Below the pieces are notes generated by a model. The model worked only from the letters and a program-made list of their open reading frames with translations. It ran no database searches and was not told the origin of the DNA. The position numbers and the translations under genes were made by a program. 64,000 bases of DNA from Archangium lipolyticum (GTDB taxonomy: Bacteria; Myxococcota; Myxococcia; Myxococcales; Myxococcaceae): assembly GCF_024623785.1 (NCBI RefSeq), contig NZ_JANKBZ010000030.1, positions 62,001 through 126,000 of the forward strand, written 5' to 3'. Positions 1 through 7,910 of the stretch are shown piece by piece (the stretch's first letter is position 1; each line of letters begins with the position of its first letter).

Positions 1-939
1 CTCCTGCTCGGTGCTGGCCCCGTTCGCGTCCCAGCCGTAGCACAGCGGCACGTCCCAACTCGCATCCCCTCTCGCTTCCTTCAGCGCCGCCTCCAGGGCC
101 TCGGCCAGAACCCCGGCGGTGCGCGGGCGCGCCTCCGGCTCCTTCTCCAGCAGCCGCATGCAGAGGGCGCTGAGCGCTCGCGGCACCCGGCCGTTCATCT
201 CGTGCGGCTCCGTGGGTCTGCGCGAGACAATCTCCCCCAACATCACCTGGTCATCCCCATCAATGGGGTAGCTGGCGGTGAGCAGTGCGTAGAAGATGAC
301 GCCCAGCGCATACAGTTCGTCCGCTGGCGAGTAGAGGTAGCATTCCTCCGGCCTTCGCTCCTGGCTGAGGAAGAAGGCAACGGACTCGGGGCTGCGAAAG
401 CGCAGGTCGCCCGGAGCCAGGACGCCGCGCGTGACGCGCGGGGCGCCGGACATGGCTCCTGCGCCAAAGTCCACCAGCACCGGCTCCCCGTCCCCCTGAC
501 GCACCAGCACGTTGTCGTCCTTGAGGTCGCGGTGCAGCACCCCGGCGGCGTGCACCTTGTCGAGCACGCGGGCCAGCGTCAGCATCTTGCCGGCGATGTC
601 CCGAGCGCACGGATTCTCCTCCTGGGCCCACTGGCTCAGGGTACGGCCCGGCACGTACTCCATGACGAGCACCAGGTACTCGGTTGCTTCCTCTGGCCAC
701 TGAAAGTGGCTCAGCAGCCTCACCACGTTGGGCCAGTGGTGACGCATGAGGATGAGCAGTTCGCGCCAGCCCCATTCCCCCACGCGCTCCAGGTGGATGA
801 ACTTGAGCGCGAAGAGGCGCCCATCCCGCCGCGCCAGGTACACCTTGCCGAAGCCCCCACTGCCCAACTTGCTGTCGATGCGGTACCCGCCCACCAGCGC
901 GCCAGGTCGTACCACTTCCTTCCCGGGTCCGGACCTCAC
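1..939 (-). CDS. Serine/threonine protein kinase, 3' end beyond the window
   Basis: This is a Hanks-type Ser/Thr kinase; 313 codons are in the window and the C-terminal part lies beyond position 1. The glycine loop GSGGFG is near residue 28, the ATP-binding Lys is K46, the catalytic loop HRDLKDDN has its Asp at 138, and the Mg-binding DFG has its Asp at 157, so the kinase domain looks active. The start is GTG at 939, chosen because GGAGG lies six bases upstream and the glycine loop follows closely. The last visible residues (around PLCYGWDANG) resemble the juxtamembrane linker of myxobacterial kinases that carry a C-terminal sensor half, but that half is not visible. The gene is transcribed away from two palindromic operators at 1066-1130. 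The kinase call is firm. Its substrate and signal cannot be inferred. Confidence 0.9.
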   Translation of the reverse strand, partial: MRSGPGKEVVRPGALVGGYRIDSKLGSGGFGKVYLARRDGRLFALKFIHLERVGEWGWRELLILMRHHWPNVVRLLSHFQWPEEATEYLVLVMEYVPGRTLSQWAQEENPCARDIAGKMLTLARVLDKVHAAGVLHRDLKDDNVLVRQGDGEPVLVDFGAGAMSGAPRVTRGVLAPGDLRFRSPESVAFFLSQERRPEECYLYSPADELYALGVIFYALLTASYPIDGDDQVMLGEIVSRRPTEPHEMNGRVPRALSALCMRLLEKEPEARPRTAGVLAEALEAALKEARGDASWDVPLCYGWDANGASTEQE

Positions 940-1065
940 GAGGCTCCTCCAGCGACGGCGGCGGGCAGTAACGAAAGAAGTCCGGTCATGGCGTTGAACC
1001 TCCGGAGTGGGGAGGCTAACAGACCGGAGTCCACGGCTCGGCGAGATGGGTGCCCAGCAGGCCAA

Positions 1066-1087
1066 TTGATGTAGTCGACCACATCAA
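1066..1087. promoter_or_regulatory. Palindromic operator, copy 1 (one mismatch)
   Basis: This 22-bp site has the core GATGTAGTCGACCACATC, an inverted repeat with a single mismatch around a GTCGAC centre. It lies 127 bp upstream of the kinase GTG and is a weaker copy of the perfect palindrome centred 43 bp away. The surrounding 304-bp gap (940-1243) holds no other gene I can support. The palindrome type suits a dimeric repressor such as a BlaI/MecI, TetR or GntR protein, but the sequence does not identify which. Confidence 0.6.
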
Positions 1088-1108
1088 ATGTAGGTTTCAA
1101 TACCACAC

Positions 1109-1130
1109 TCGATGTAGTCGACTACATCGA
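1109..1130. promoter_or_regulatory. Palindromic operator, copy 2 (perfect)
   Basis: This is a perfect 22-bp palindrome with core GATGTAGTCGACTACATC flanked by TC and GA. Its centre is 43 bp, about four helical turns, from copy 1, so two dimers would bind on the same face of the DNA. It lies between the 3' end of the murU-like gene and the start of the kinase gene, and therefore most likely controls the kinase. The short region between the two palindromes is AT-rich compared with its surroundings, but I could not assign a convincing -35/-10 pair. Confidence 0.65.
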
Positions 1131-1243
1131 ATCCCCATGTCCTCGGCCACGAGGCCGAGGCACTCACGGGTACCGGCTGGGAATGCAGGTACCCAAGGGT
1201 GCGTGCTCAGCAGAAGCCTCGCTCTCGTAGAGGCCTGGGAGTG

Positions 1244-2272
1244 CTACGCGTTGAGCGGAGCGGGCACGCGATGTGCCCCCCAGGCCACCACGTCGACCAG
1301 CTCCTCGCCGGGAGCGATCTCTGTCCCCTCGAGCACGGCGCAGCGCTCCAACCGGGCCCCCGCGCCCACCCGGACCTGAGCGCCCACGTACACCGAAGCG
1401 CCCACGCGGACCCCATCGGCCAGGGAGCAACCCGCGTCGAAGTAGGCCGGGCCCGTCACCTGGGCGCCGCCCACCTGGGCCGAAGCATGAGCCCAGTAAT
1501 TCCCCTGCGCACGAGGAGCCGGGGCGAACGGTGAATCCGCCCCGAGCCCCTCCAGCGGCACCTGTCCGGACAACACATCCCGCACGGTCGCCAGGTAGCG
1601 CGAGGGCATGCCCAGGTCAGACCAGTACGCGCGCACCACCTCACCGCGCACGGTGAGGCCCGCCTCCATCATCCGCACGTAGACGTCGCGGTTGATGTCC
1701 TCGGGGCCCTCGGGAGTCATGAAGTCGAAGGCGCGCGGCGAGATGACGTGCACGCCGGTGAAGTGCCAGGGAGTGAGCCCCTCGCCTCCAGGCCCGAACC
1801 TGGCGATCCGGCGCACGCTCTGCCGCGAGTCCATCTCCACGGCGGCGTACTTCTCGCTCTCGGGCATGGGCATCAACACCATGGTGGCCGCCGCGCCCGA
1901 GGCCCGGTGCGCGGCCACCACGGGCCGCAGGTCCACCGGGAAGAGGATGTCGCCGTTGAAGACGATGAAGTCATCCCCCGAGAGGAAGTCCCGCAGGCCG
2001 CGGATGCCGCCGCCGGTGCCCTGGATGACGGGCTCGTGCACCACGTGCAGCGGCAGCCCCGCGCGAGCGCACTCGGCGCGAGCCGTCTCCGCCATGACCT
2101 CCGGCAGGTGGTGGGTGTTGATGCCCACCGCCTGGACGCCGGCGGCGCGCAGCACCGCCAGGTGGTAGCGGAAGAGGGGCTGCCCGAGGAACGGCATGGC
2201 TGGCTTGGGCCAGCGCTCGGTGAACGGACGCAGGCGCGTACCCAGCCCCGCGCAGAGGACCATCGCCTTCAT
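1244..2272 (-). CDS. murU: MurU-like sugar-1-phosphate nucleotidyltransferase with C-terminal left-handed beta-helix
   Basis: This 342-residue nucleotidyltransferase opens with the pyrophosphorylase signature (LCAGLGTRLRPFTERWPKP, residues 6-24) that binds the nucleotide triphosphate. The GT-A catalytic domain covers roughly residues 1-230. After it, residues 250-335 contain hexapeptide-like turns (GVRVGASVYVGAQVRVGAGA), which indicate a left-handed beta-helix that short MurU proteins usually lack. It lies 22 bp after an AmgK-type kinase gene. In Pseudomonas, AmgK phosphorylates MurNAc at C1 and MurU turns MurNAc-1-P plus UTP into UDP-MurNAc, which bypasses the fosfomycin-sensitive route. By sequence alone it could equally be a mannose-1-phosphate guanylyltransferase. 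The MurU call rests mainly on the neighbour. Confidence 0.7.
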   Translation of the reverse strand: MKAMVLCAGLGTRLRPFTERWPKPAMPFLGQPLFRYHLAVLRAAGVQAVGINTHHLPEVMAETARAECARAGLPLHVVHEPVIQGTGGGIRGLRDFLSGDDFIVFNGDILFPVDLRPVVAAHRASGAAATMVLMPMPESEKYAAVEMDSRQSVRRIARFGPGGEGLTPWHFTGVHVISPRAFDFMTPEGPEDINRDVYVRMMEAGLTVRGEVVRAYWSDLGMPSRYLATVRDVLSGQVPLEGLGADSPFAPAPRAQGNYWAHASAQVGGAQVTGPAYFDAGCSLADGVRVGASVYVGAQVRVGAGARLERCAVLEGTEIAPGEELVDVVAWGAHRVPAPLNA

Positions 2273-2294
2273 GTGCGGCCCCTCCCCTCTCCTG

Positions 2295-3332
2295 TCAGCC
2301 CAGCTCGGGCACGTACTTCGCCACCAGCTTCTGCAGCCCGCTCATCTCCGGCCGCGCCTTGAACGCATCGCGCACGTAGCGCAGTGAGGCGGGGATGGAC
2401 ACCAGGAAGCCCGGGTTGCCCTTCACGCGGTTGATGAACTCGAAGCGGCCCGCGTCCTTGAGCTTGCGCTGGATGGTGAGCAGGTCGAAGAAGGCCTTGA
2501 AGGACTTCGCGTCGATGCGCTCGCCCGTCACCTGAGAGAAGGTGGCGATGTAGCGGTCGAGCATGGTGTCCACGAAGCCGCGGTCCAGCTCCACGTAGCT
2601 GTCGCGCAGCAGGGCCACCAGGTCGTACTGGCGCGGGCCCTGGAGGGCGTCCTGGAAGTCGATGACCACCAGCTCGCCGTCCTTCACCATGATGTTGCGG
2701 CTCTGGTAGTCGCGGTGGGTGAAGCCGCGCGGGGCGGCGGCCAGCTGCTTCGCGATGTCGCGGAAGGTGCGGTCCAGTTCGGCGCGCTCGGACTCGGTGG
2801 GCTTCTTGCCGCTCCACACCTCGAGGCCCCACTCGCGGAAGTGGTGGAGCTCCCAGTCGTACAGGTCCTCGTCGAAGGCGCGGGTGAAGGCGAGACACTC
2901 CGGGTCGGGCTTGCGCTCGGCCTCGGCGCGCAGGCGGGCCAGCAGGTCCACGGCGCGGGTGTAGAGGGCCTCGTTGTTGCGGCCGCCCTCGAGCGCGGCC
3001 TCGAAGGTGACGTCGCTCAGGTCCTCCAGGACCATCATCCCCGCGGGCTCGTCGTAGCGCAGGATGCGCGGCACGCGCACGCCCAGCTTCTCGAGGTAGC
3101 GGTGGACGTTGACGAAGGGCAGCTCCTTGGGCGGCTCCCCCTTGGAGGCCTCCTCGCTCTTCTTCGAGGCGTCCAGGGGCATCTCCATGACCACCCAGCT
3201 CTCCGGGGCCGTGCCCACGCGGTAGTAGGAGCGGTTGCTGGCATCGCCCTTGAGCTTCTTGATGGGGGCCTGGGGCACGGGGCGGCCGATGGCCTTCCCC
3301 ACCTGGTCGCGCAGCGCGGCCTCGAGTTCCAT
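2295..3332 (-). CDS. amgK: AmgK-like anomeric MurNAc/GlcNAc kinase
   Basis: This 345-residue protein belongs to the aminoglycoside phosphotransferase (APH) superfamily. The Brenner-type catalytic motif HRDYQSRN is at residues 206-213 and the metal-binding IDFQDA at 224-229. The HRDY-SRN form is the one found in AmgK, which phosphorylates the anomeric hydroxyl of MurNAc or GlcNAc released from turned-over peptidoglycan. The gene is first in a two-gene operon with the murU-like gene 22 bp downstream, the same order as the recycling pair in Pseudomonas. It is not a likely drug-resistance APH, since both the pairing and the motif point to cell-wall recycling. The start at 3332 is the first ATG before the conserved block. 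Confidence 0.75.
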   Translation of the reverse strand: MELEAALRDQVGKAIGRPVPQAPIKKLKGDASNRSYYRVGTAPESWVVMEMPLDASKKSEEASKGEPPKELPFVNVHRYLEKLGVRVPRILRYDEPAGMMVLEDLSDVTFEAALEGGRNNEALYTRAVDLLARLRAEAERKPDPECLAFTRAFDEDLYDWELHHFREWGLEVWSGKKPTESERAELDRTFRDIAKQLAAAPRGFTHRDYQSRNIMVKDGELVVIDFQDALQGPRQYDLVALLRDSYVELDRGFVDTMLDRYIATFSQVTGERIDAKSFKAFFDLLTIQRKLKDAGRFEFINRVKGNPGFLVSIPASLRYVRDAFKARPEMSGLQKLVAKYVPELG

Positions 3333-3535
3333 AGGTAGACGCTTCTCCCGGAGTGGTGAGAGGGAGGCGGGAGTATGGGAGCGAGGAGGGCCGGGTCAAA
3401 GCGCCAAGTGCGCGGACGTTTCACGGCCGGTCGAATGCCCGACATGCGCGGAAGCAGGATCCGGAAGGCCACTCGCGCCTCCCGCTACGCCGCACCGTGT
3501 CGGAGGCACCCAGGAGGGCGGGCAGCCGGCCGAGG

Positions 3536-3564
3536 TCGACCGGCAGCAGCGTGGCGGATATAAG
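3536..3564 (+). promoter_or_regulatory. Sigma70-type promoter of cystathionine beta-synthase
   Basis: A -35-like hexamer TCGACC (3536-3541) is separated by 17 bp from a -10-like TATAAG (3559-3564), 35 bp before the ATG at 3600. It is the only AT-rich island in this intergenic region. I saw no SAH or SAM riboswitch fold in the leader. Confidence 0.55.
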
Positions 3565-3599
3565 TCGCGCCGGTTTCCTTACCCCCAAGAGAGAACCCG

Positions 3600-4964
3600 A
3601 TGGAAATCCACGACAACATCCTTTCCGCTATCGGCCACACACCGCTGGTCAAGCTCAACCGCCTGGTCGGGCCCAATGACGCGACCGTGCTGGTCAAGTG
3701 CGAGTTCATGAACCCGGGCGCGTCCATCAAGGACCGCATGGCCCTCTACATCATCGAGAAGGCCGAGAAGGAGGGGAAGCTCAAGCCGGGCGGCACCATC
3801 GTGGAGAACACGAGCGGCAACACGGGCATGGGCGTGGCGCTGGCGGCGGCGGTGAAGGGCTACAAGTGCATCTTCACCATGCCGGACAAGATGTCGCTGG
3901 AGAAGATCAACCGCCTCAAGGCGCTGGGCGCGCAGGTGGTGGTGACGCCGACGAACGTGCCGGCGGAGGATCCGCGCAGCTACTACGAGACGGCCAAGCG
4001 CCTGCACCGGGAGACGCCGGGGGCGTTCATGCTCAACCAGTACCACAACCCGGACAACATCGAGGCGCACTACAAGGTGACCGGTCCGGAGATCTACGAG
4101 CAGACGGACGGGAAGATCGACTACTTCGTGTCGGGCCTGGGCACCGGCGGCACGATGAGCGGCGCGGGCAAGTACCTCAAGGAGAAGATCCCCGGCCTGA
4201 AGAACGTGGGCGTGGACCCGGAGGGCTCTGTCTACGAGGGGTACTTCAAGACGGGCAAGATGACCGAGCCGCACGTGTACAAGGTCGAGGGCATCGGCGA
4301 GGACATGCTGTGCGGCGCCATGGACTTCAAGGTGGTGGACGACATCCGGCAGGTGGATGACCGTCAGAGCTTCGTGGCGGCGCGGCGGCTGGCGCGCGAG
4401 GAGGGCATCTTCGCGGGCGGCTCGGCGGGCGCGGCGGTGCACGTGGCGGTGCAGCTGGCCAAGGAGGTCGGCAAGGGCAAGACGATCGTCGTCATCCTGC
4501 CGGACACGGGCATGAGCTACATCAGCAAGTTCCACTCGGACGAGTGGATGCGCGACAACGGCTTCATGGAGGAGAAGGGCGCGGGGACGGTGCGCGACCT
4601 GCTCAACGGCAAGCGGGCGGTGGTCACGGCGCGCAAGGGCCAGAAGGTGGACCAGGTGGTGGAGACGATGCGCCAGCACGGCATCAGCCAGATGCCGGTG
4701 CTGAGCGAGGACAGCCGCGCGGTGGGGATGATCCACGAGTACGATCTGCTCAACGCGCTGGTGGCGAACAAGGTGAAGTTCGCGGACACCATCGACAGCA
4801 TCATCGCGCCGCTGCAGGGCGTGGTGGCGCCGGAGACGAGCCTCAACCGGCTGCGCGAGGTGTTCAACCAGGACAAGGTGGCGGTGGTGAAGGAGGGGGA
4901 GAAGATCCTCGCCATCGTGACGAAGATCGACCTCATCGAGTACATGCACCGCACGGCGGCCTGA
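3600..4964 (+). CDS. cbs: Cystathionine beta-synthase
   Basis: This cytosolic PLP enzyme (454 residues) condenses serine with homocysteine to cystathionine, the first step of reverse transsulfuration. The N-terminal fold-type II domain has the PLP Lys in GASIKDR (K44), the phosphate-contacting SGNTG at 72-76 and the glycine loop GLGTGGT near 187. Two CBS domains follow from about residue 335 to 450 (RKGQKVDQVVETMRQHGISQ begins the first), an architecture seen in true cystathionine synthases and absent from O-acetylserine sulfhydrylases. No haem-binding N-terminal extension is present. A promoter lies just upstream. The downstream partner, a cystathionine gamma-lyase-like gene, is 4.7 kb away at 9664-10806. 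A hairpin repeat starts ten bases after the stop. Confidence 0.9.
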   Translation: MEIHDNILSAIGHTPLVKLNRLVGPNDATVLVKCEFMNPGASIKDRMALYIIEKAEKEGKLKPGGTIVENTSGNTGMGVALAAAVKGYKCIFTMPDKMSLEKINRLKALGAQVVVTPTNVPAEDPRSYYETAKRLHRETPGAFMLNQYHNPDNIEAHYKVTGPEIYEQTDGKIDYFVSGLGTGGTMSGAGKYLKEKIPGLKNVGVDPEGSVYEGYFKTGKMTEPHVYKVEGIGEDMLCGAMDFKVVDDIRQVDDRQSFVAARRLAREEGIFAGGSAGAAVHVAVQLAKEVGKGKTIVVILPDTGMSYISKFHSDEWMRDNGFMEEKGAGTVRDLLNGKRAVVTARKGQKVDQVVETMRQHGISQMPVLSEDSRAVGMIHEYDLLNALVANKVKFADTIDSIIAPLQGVVAPETSLNRLREVFNQDKVAVVKEGEKILAIVTKIDLIEYMHRTAA

Positions 4965-4973
4965 CCCCCACCA

Positions 4974-5008
4974 CCCCTCTCCCTTCGGGAGAGGGACGGG
5001 GTGAGGGT
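4974..5008 (-). repeat. 35-bp GC-rich hairpin repeat, copy 1
   Basis: The element has CCCTCTCCC and GGGAGAGGG arms (9 bp, perfect) around a 3-nt loop, followed by an arm-proximal ACGGGGTGAGGGT tail. It lies directly after the cbs stop codon. Copies 2-4 are at 9613, 28445 and 41403 in the opposite strand orientation. With copy 2 the similarity extends well beyond the 35 bp on both sides. It may act as an RNA 3' hairpin, but there is no U-tract. Confidence 0.8.
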
Positions 5009-5220
5009 ACCGGGAACACCCGGGTTCGCATCCCCGCACCAGGACCAGGGCCTCGGGTTCTCCGGAACCCGGGGCCCTTCGTCTTCAGGGGCCCCCCGGG
5101 AATCCAGGGGGCCGGTGCTGTTAGGATGCGAAGCCAGGCCAGGGGAGCAGCTCGGTGGGTGAATAAGCAGCCCCCGAGTGCGTCCAGTGCCTCACACCCC
5201 GTTGCCCCAAGATCGTCCGC

Positions 5221-6834
5221 ATGCGTTCCCATCTCCCGCTGTCGCGCCTCTCTCCGCTCCTCGGTCTCCTGGTCCTGAGCGGCTGCAACACCGCCTACCG
5301 TGAGGCCATGTCCCGCGCCGAAGACGCGGCGGTTCGCGGGGACTTCCTGACCGCGGCCATCGCCTACCGGTCGGCCTGTGCCGCCTCTCCCGATGACGAG
5401 AAGGCCTGTAGCCGGGCCCCCATCTTCGCCCGCAAGGCGACGGACAACGCCATCGCGACCGCGCGCCCGGCGTGCGACGCGGGCGATCTCGACCAGTGCC
5501 TCCCGCCCCTGCTCGCGACCCAGGACATCATGCCCGGCGATCCCGAGGTCTCCTCGATGCTCGAGAAGGCCAGCAAGCTCCACGCGGAGCGCTGCGCCTC
5601 CCAGTGGAAGGCGGAGGGCCCGCTGAGCACGGCGCTGGCGGAGGTGGCCTGCCTCCAGTCCCGCGCCAGGCAGCTCCCCGTTCCGAGCTACGAGGCGCTC
5701 CTCACCCAGCGCGCCACCCAGCTCTCCTCGCGCTTCGCGAGCCTCGCCGCCACCGCGCAGGGCCCGGCCAACGCGGGCGCCGCCTCCGTGCTGTGGAACG
5801 CGGCGAAGTGCCTCGCGCCCGACACGAACACGACTTCGCGTTTCGAGCAGGCCCGCCAGGGCTTCCTCACCCAGAGCGCCATTCCCGTCTCCGCCCGTAT
5901 CGGCGGGAAGATGTCGCCCCAGATCTCCGAGCAGCTCTCCAACCTGTGCGAGCGCATCTCCGGGAACCTGGCTCCCGCGGCGCGGTGCGCGGAGAGCGGG
6001 GTGATGCCCGGCCAGCCGGAGCCGCTGGAGATTTACGTGAACGCGTTCATCCAGCGCGCCGTGGAGAACGTCTCCGAGGACGTGCGCCGCCTGAACTACG
6101 TCAGCGGCACGCGGCAGGTCCCCAATCCCGAATTCCGGGAAGCGCGCAAGAACCTCAGGCGCGCCGAGCAGGACTACGACCACGTCGTGCAGCAGAAGAA
6201 GAACAAGGACGCCGAGTGCGCGGAGTCCAAGCGCACGCACGATGCCTCCTGTGTCGGCTGCACCGAGCAGCAGAAGAAGTCGCCCTGCGACGAGGCCAAG
6301 GAGCTCGCCGATGTCGTCGATCGCCGCGCTCGCGAGCGCAACGACGTGCGCAATCACCTCAACAACCTCCCCGAGACGCTGACCGAGAACGTGTACGAGG
6401 ACTTCACCTACTCGGTGCTGACCCACCGCTGGGCGTCGGCCTACCGCTTCACGGTGCAGGCGAGCACCCCGGGCTCCGCGCCCTCGGCGTCGCAGGAGGG
6501 CGAGCTGCGCTTCGAGGACATGGAGCACGTGGGCTTCGGGCCCGCCGGGCTCCAGCCGGATCCCCTGGAGATTCCCACCTCGGGGAGCTACGCGAACGCC
6601 TTCCTCCAGCAGGTCACGCCCCACGTGTTCGCGGCGGTGCAGCAGGACAGCGTGGCCCGCGGAGCCGCGCGCCGGGCGCAGTGCAGTGCGCTGCCGGCGA
6701 ACTGGGGGCTGCCCTGGGTGCAGTGCTGGGCCGAGGCCTCGCTCTGGCAGAACGGACAGGAACCCCAGGTGAATGAGTTCCTCAACCTCCTGGCCACCAG
6801 CGCTGGCACCTCCGACCAGCCCCAGTGCCGCTGA
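5221..6834 (+). CDS. Secreted lipoprotein of unknown function
   Basis: This 537-residue protein carries a lipoprotein signal peptide ending in LVLSGC (Cys22), so it is probably anchored in the outer membrane or periplasmic face. The N-terminal third (residues 30-110) reads as short helical repeats, with EDAAVRGDFLTAAIAYRSAC resembling a TPR helix pair. Residues 310-370 are charged and Cys-rich (CAESKRTHDASCVGC), probably a disulfide-braced coiled coil. The C-terminal half is mixed and ends at PQCR. I recognise no enzyme motif. Two genes follow closely, a 74-residue protein 16 bp downstream and a B1-type metallo-beta-lactamase, so the three may be one transcript. The start at 5221 is fixed by the signal peptide. 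Confidence 0.75.
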   Translation: MRSHLPLSRLSPLLGLLVLSGCNTAYREAMSRAEDAAVRGDFLTAAIAYRSACAASPDDEKACSRAPIFARKATDNAIATARPACDAGDLDQCLPPLLATQDIMPGDPEVSSMLEKASKLHAERCASQWKAEGPLSTALAEVACLQSRARQLPVPSYEALLTQRATQLSSRFASLAATAQGPANAGAASVLWNAAKCLAPDTNTTSRFEQARQGFLTQSAIPVSARIGGKMSPQISEQLSNLCERISGNLAPAARCAESGVMPGQPEPLEIYVNAFIQRAVENVSEDVRRLNYVSGTRQVPNPEFREARKNLRRAEQDYDHVVQQKKNKDAECAESKRTHDASCVGCTEQQKKSPCDEAKELADVVDRRARERNDVRNHLNNLPETLTENVYEDFTYSVLTHRWASAYRFTVQASTPGSAPSASQEGELRFEDMEHVGFGPAGLQPDPLEIPTSGSYANAFLQQVTPHVFAAVQQDSVARGAARRAQCSALPANWGLPWVQCWAEASLWQNGQEPQVNEFLNLLATSAGTSDQPQCR

Positions 6835-6850
6835 GGAGAAGGTGCCGCGG

Positions 6851-7075
6851 ATGGATGACGTGGACGTGAACGACGCGACGGTGAAGGAGGCGGTGCAGCG
6901 CGCCTGCGTGGACGTGGGCCTGCCCCTGTCCTACCGGTCGGCGGTGAGCCAGATGCTGCGCACCCCGTCCTCGGAGTGGCCGGCCTGCTGCGGCGAGGGC
7001 TGCTTCCCCTGCCAACAGTCGCTGGCCGACGCGACGCTGCGCACTCTCGAGCTGCTGGGCCGGAGCCCCCGATGA
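6851..7075 (+). CDS. Small Cys-containing protein of unknown function
   Basis: This 74-residue protein starts at ATG 6851, preceded by GGAGAAGG about ten bases upstream. An earlier in-frame start inside the previous gene was rejected because it lacks such a site. The protein is acidic at its N-terminus and has a CCGEGCFPC cluster at residues 44-52, which could bind metal or form disulfides. No signal peptide is seen. Its stop overlaps the ATG of the downstream metallo-beta-lactamase (ATGA), so the two are translationally coupled. No family is recognised, and the coupling is the best evidence that it is real. Confidence 0.6.
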   Translation: MDDVDVNDATVKEAVQRACVDVGLPLSYRSAVSQMLRTPSSEWPACCGEGCFPCQQSLADATLRTLELLGRSPR

Positions 7076-7860
7076 ACCCCTCTCTCTTCTCGAAGTGCCG
7101 TGCCTGGACGCTCCTCGCGCTGAGTCTGGCCTGTACCGCCCCCACCGGAGGCACGAGGACGCCACCCGCCCCTGCGTCGGAGGAGTACCGGCTCGCGGAG
7201 GACCTGACGGTGCGGCTGATCGCCCCCGGCGTGTGGATGCACACCTCCGTGGCCGGAGAGGCCGACGGCGGCTACCCCGCCAATGGTCTCCTCGTCGAGG
7301 ACGGAGAGGCATCACTCCTCATCGACACGGCATGGGAGGACGCCCAGACCGAGCGGCTGATCTCCTGGGCACGCGACACGCTCCACCGCCCCATCCGGGC
7401 CGCGGTCGCCACGCACTTCCACAAGGACAGGCTCGGCGGGGCGCCCGTGCTCATCGAACACGACATCTCGGTGCTCGCGCTGGAGGAGACAGTCCAACTC
7501 GCCCGGACGCACGGCAAGACGCTCCCCTCGGGCACCGTCCTCCATGACGCGAAGCTCGGGCCCCTGGAGCTCTTCTACCCCGGTCCCGGTCACGCGCCCG
7601 ACAACATGGTGGTGTGGCACCCGCAGAGCGGCATCCTGTTCGGCGGCTGCTTCGTGAAGGACGCGACCGCGAAGGGGCTCGGCAACGTGTCCGACGCCAA
7701 CGTGAACGCGTGGCCGGAGAGCCTCGAACGGACACGGGCGCGCTTCCCCGCCATCCGCACGGTGGTTCCGGGTCATGGGCCCATCGGGGGCCCGGAGCTG
7801 CTCGCGCATACCCGTGACCTGCTCGACGAGGCCGCCCGCCGCGCCCAGCCGTCCCCCTGA
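7072..7860 (+). CDS. Subclass B1-type metallo-beta-lactamase, lipoprotein
   Basis: This 262-residue MBL-fold hydrolase has a lipoprotein signal (LALSLAC, Cys21). It carries the full zinc-ligand set of subclass B1 enzymes: H115-x-H117-x-D119 (HFHKD), H174 (GPGHAPDN), C193 (GGCFVKD) and H235 (PGHG). The context LGNVSDAN after the Cys is also B1-like. The family hydrolyses penicillins, cephalosporins and carbapenems in the periplasm with two zincs (3H site and DCH site). Here Lys118 stands where many B1 enzymes have Ser or Ala. The gene overlaps the stop of the preceding small gene by ATGA. No mobile element or resistance cassette is nearby, so I infer a chromosomal, resident enzyme. Activity on clinical beta-lactams is not shown by sequence. 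Confidence 0.85.
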   Translation: MNPSLFSKCRAWTLLALSLACTAPTGGTRTPPAPASEEYRLAEDLTVRLIAPGVWMHTSVAGEADGGYPANGLLVEDGEASLLIDTAWEDAQTERLISWARDTLHRPIRAAVATHFHKDRLGGAPVLIEHDISVLALEETVQLARTHGKTLPSGTVLHDAKLGPLELFYPGPGHAPDNMVVWHPQSGILFGGCFVKDATAKGLGNVSDANVNAWPESLERTRARFPAIRTVVPGHGPIGGPELLAHTRDLLDEAARRAQPSP

Positions 7861-7887
7861 GGGAGGAGTCACACGGGGGGTGAAAAA

Positions 7888-7910
7888 CCCGGGCGAGTCC
7901 GCTCGCCGGG
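7888..7910 (+). terminator. Stem-loop after the metallo-beta-lactamase
   Basis: CCCGGGCGAG pairs with CTCGCCGGG across a 4-nt loop with one bulged G. An A5 tract precedes the stem on the + strand, but no clear U-tract follows it. It is 27 bp after the stop at 7860. Confidence 0.45.

Noticed and set aside
2295-3332. An aminoglycoside-resistance phosphotransferase
   Set aside because: The catalytic motif is of the AmgK type and the gene is paired with a MurU-like nucleotidyltransferase, so cell-wall recycling explains it better.
3350-3599. A SAM or SAH riboswitch upstream of cystathionine beta-synthase
   Set aside because: The leader after the likely transcription start is only about 30 nt, too short, and the upstream GC-rich hairpins do not match a known riboswitch core.
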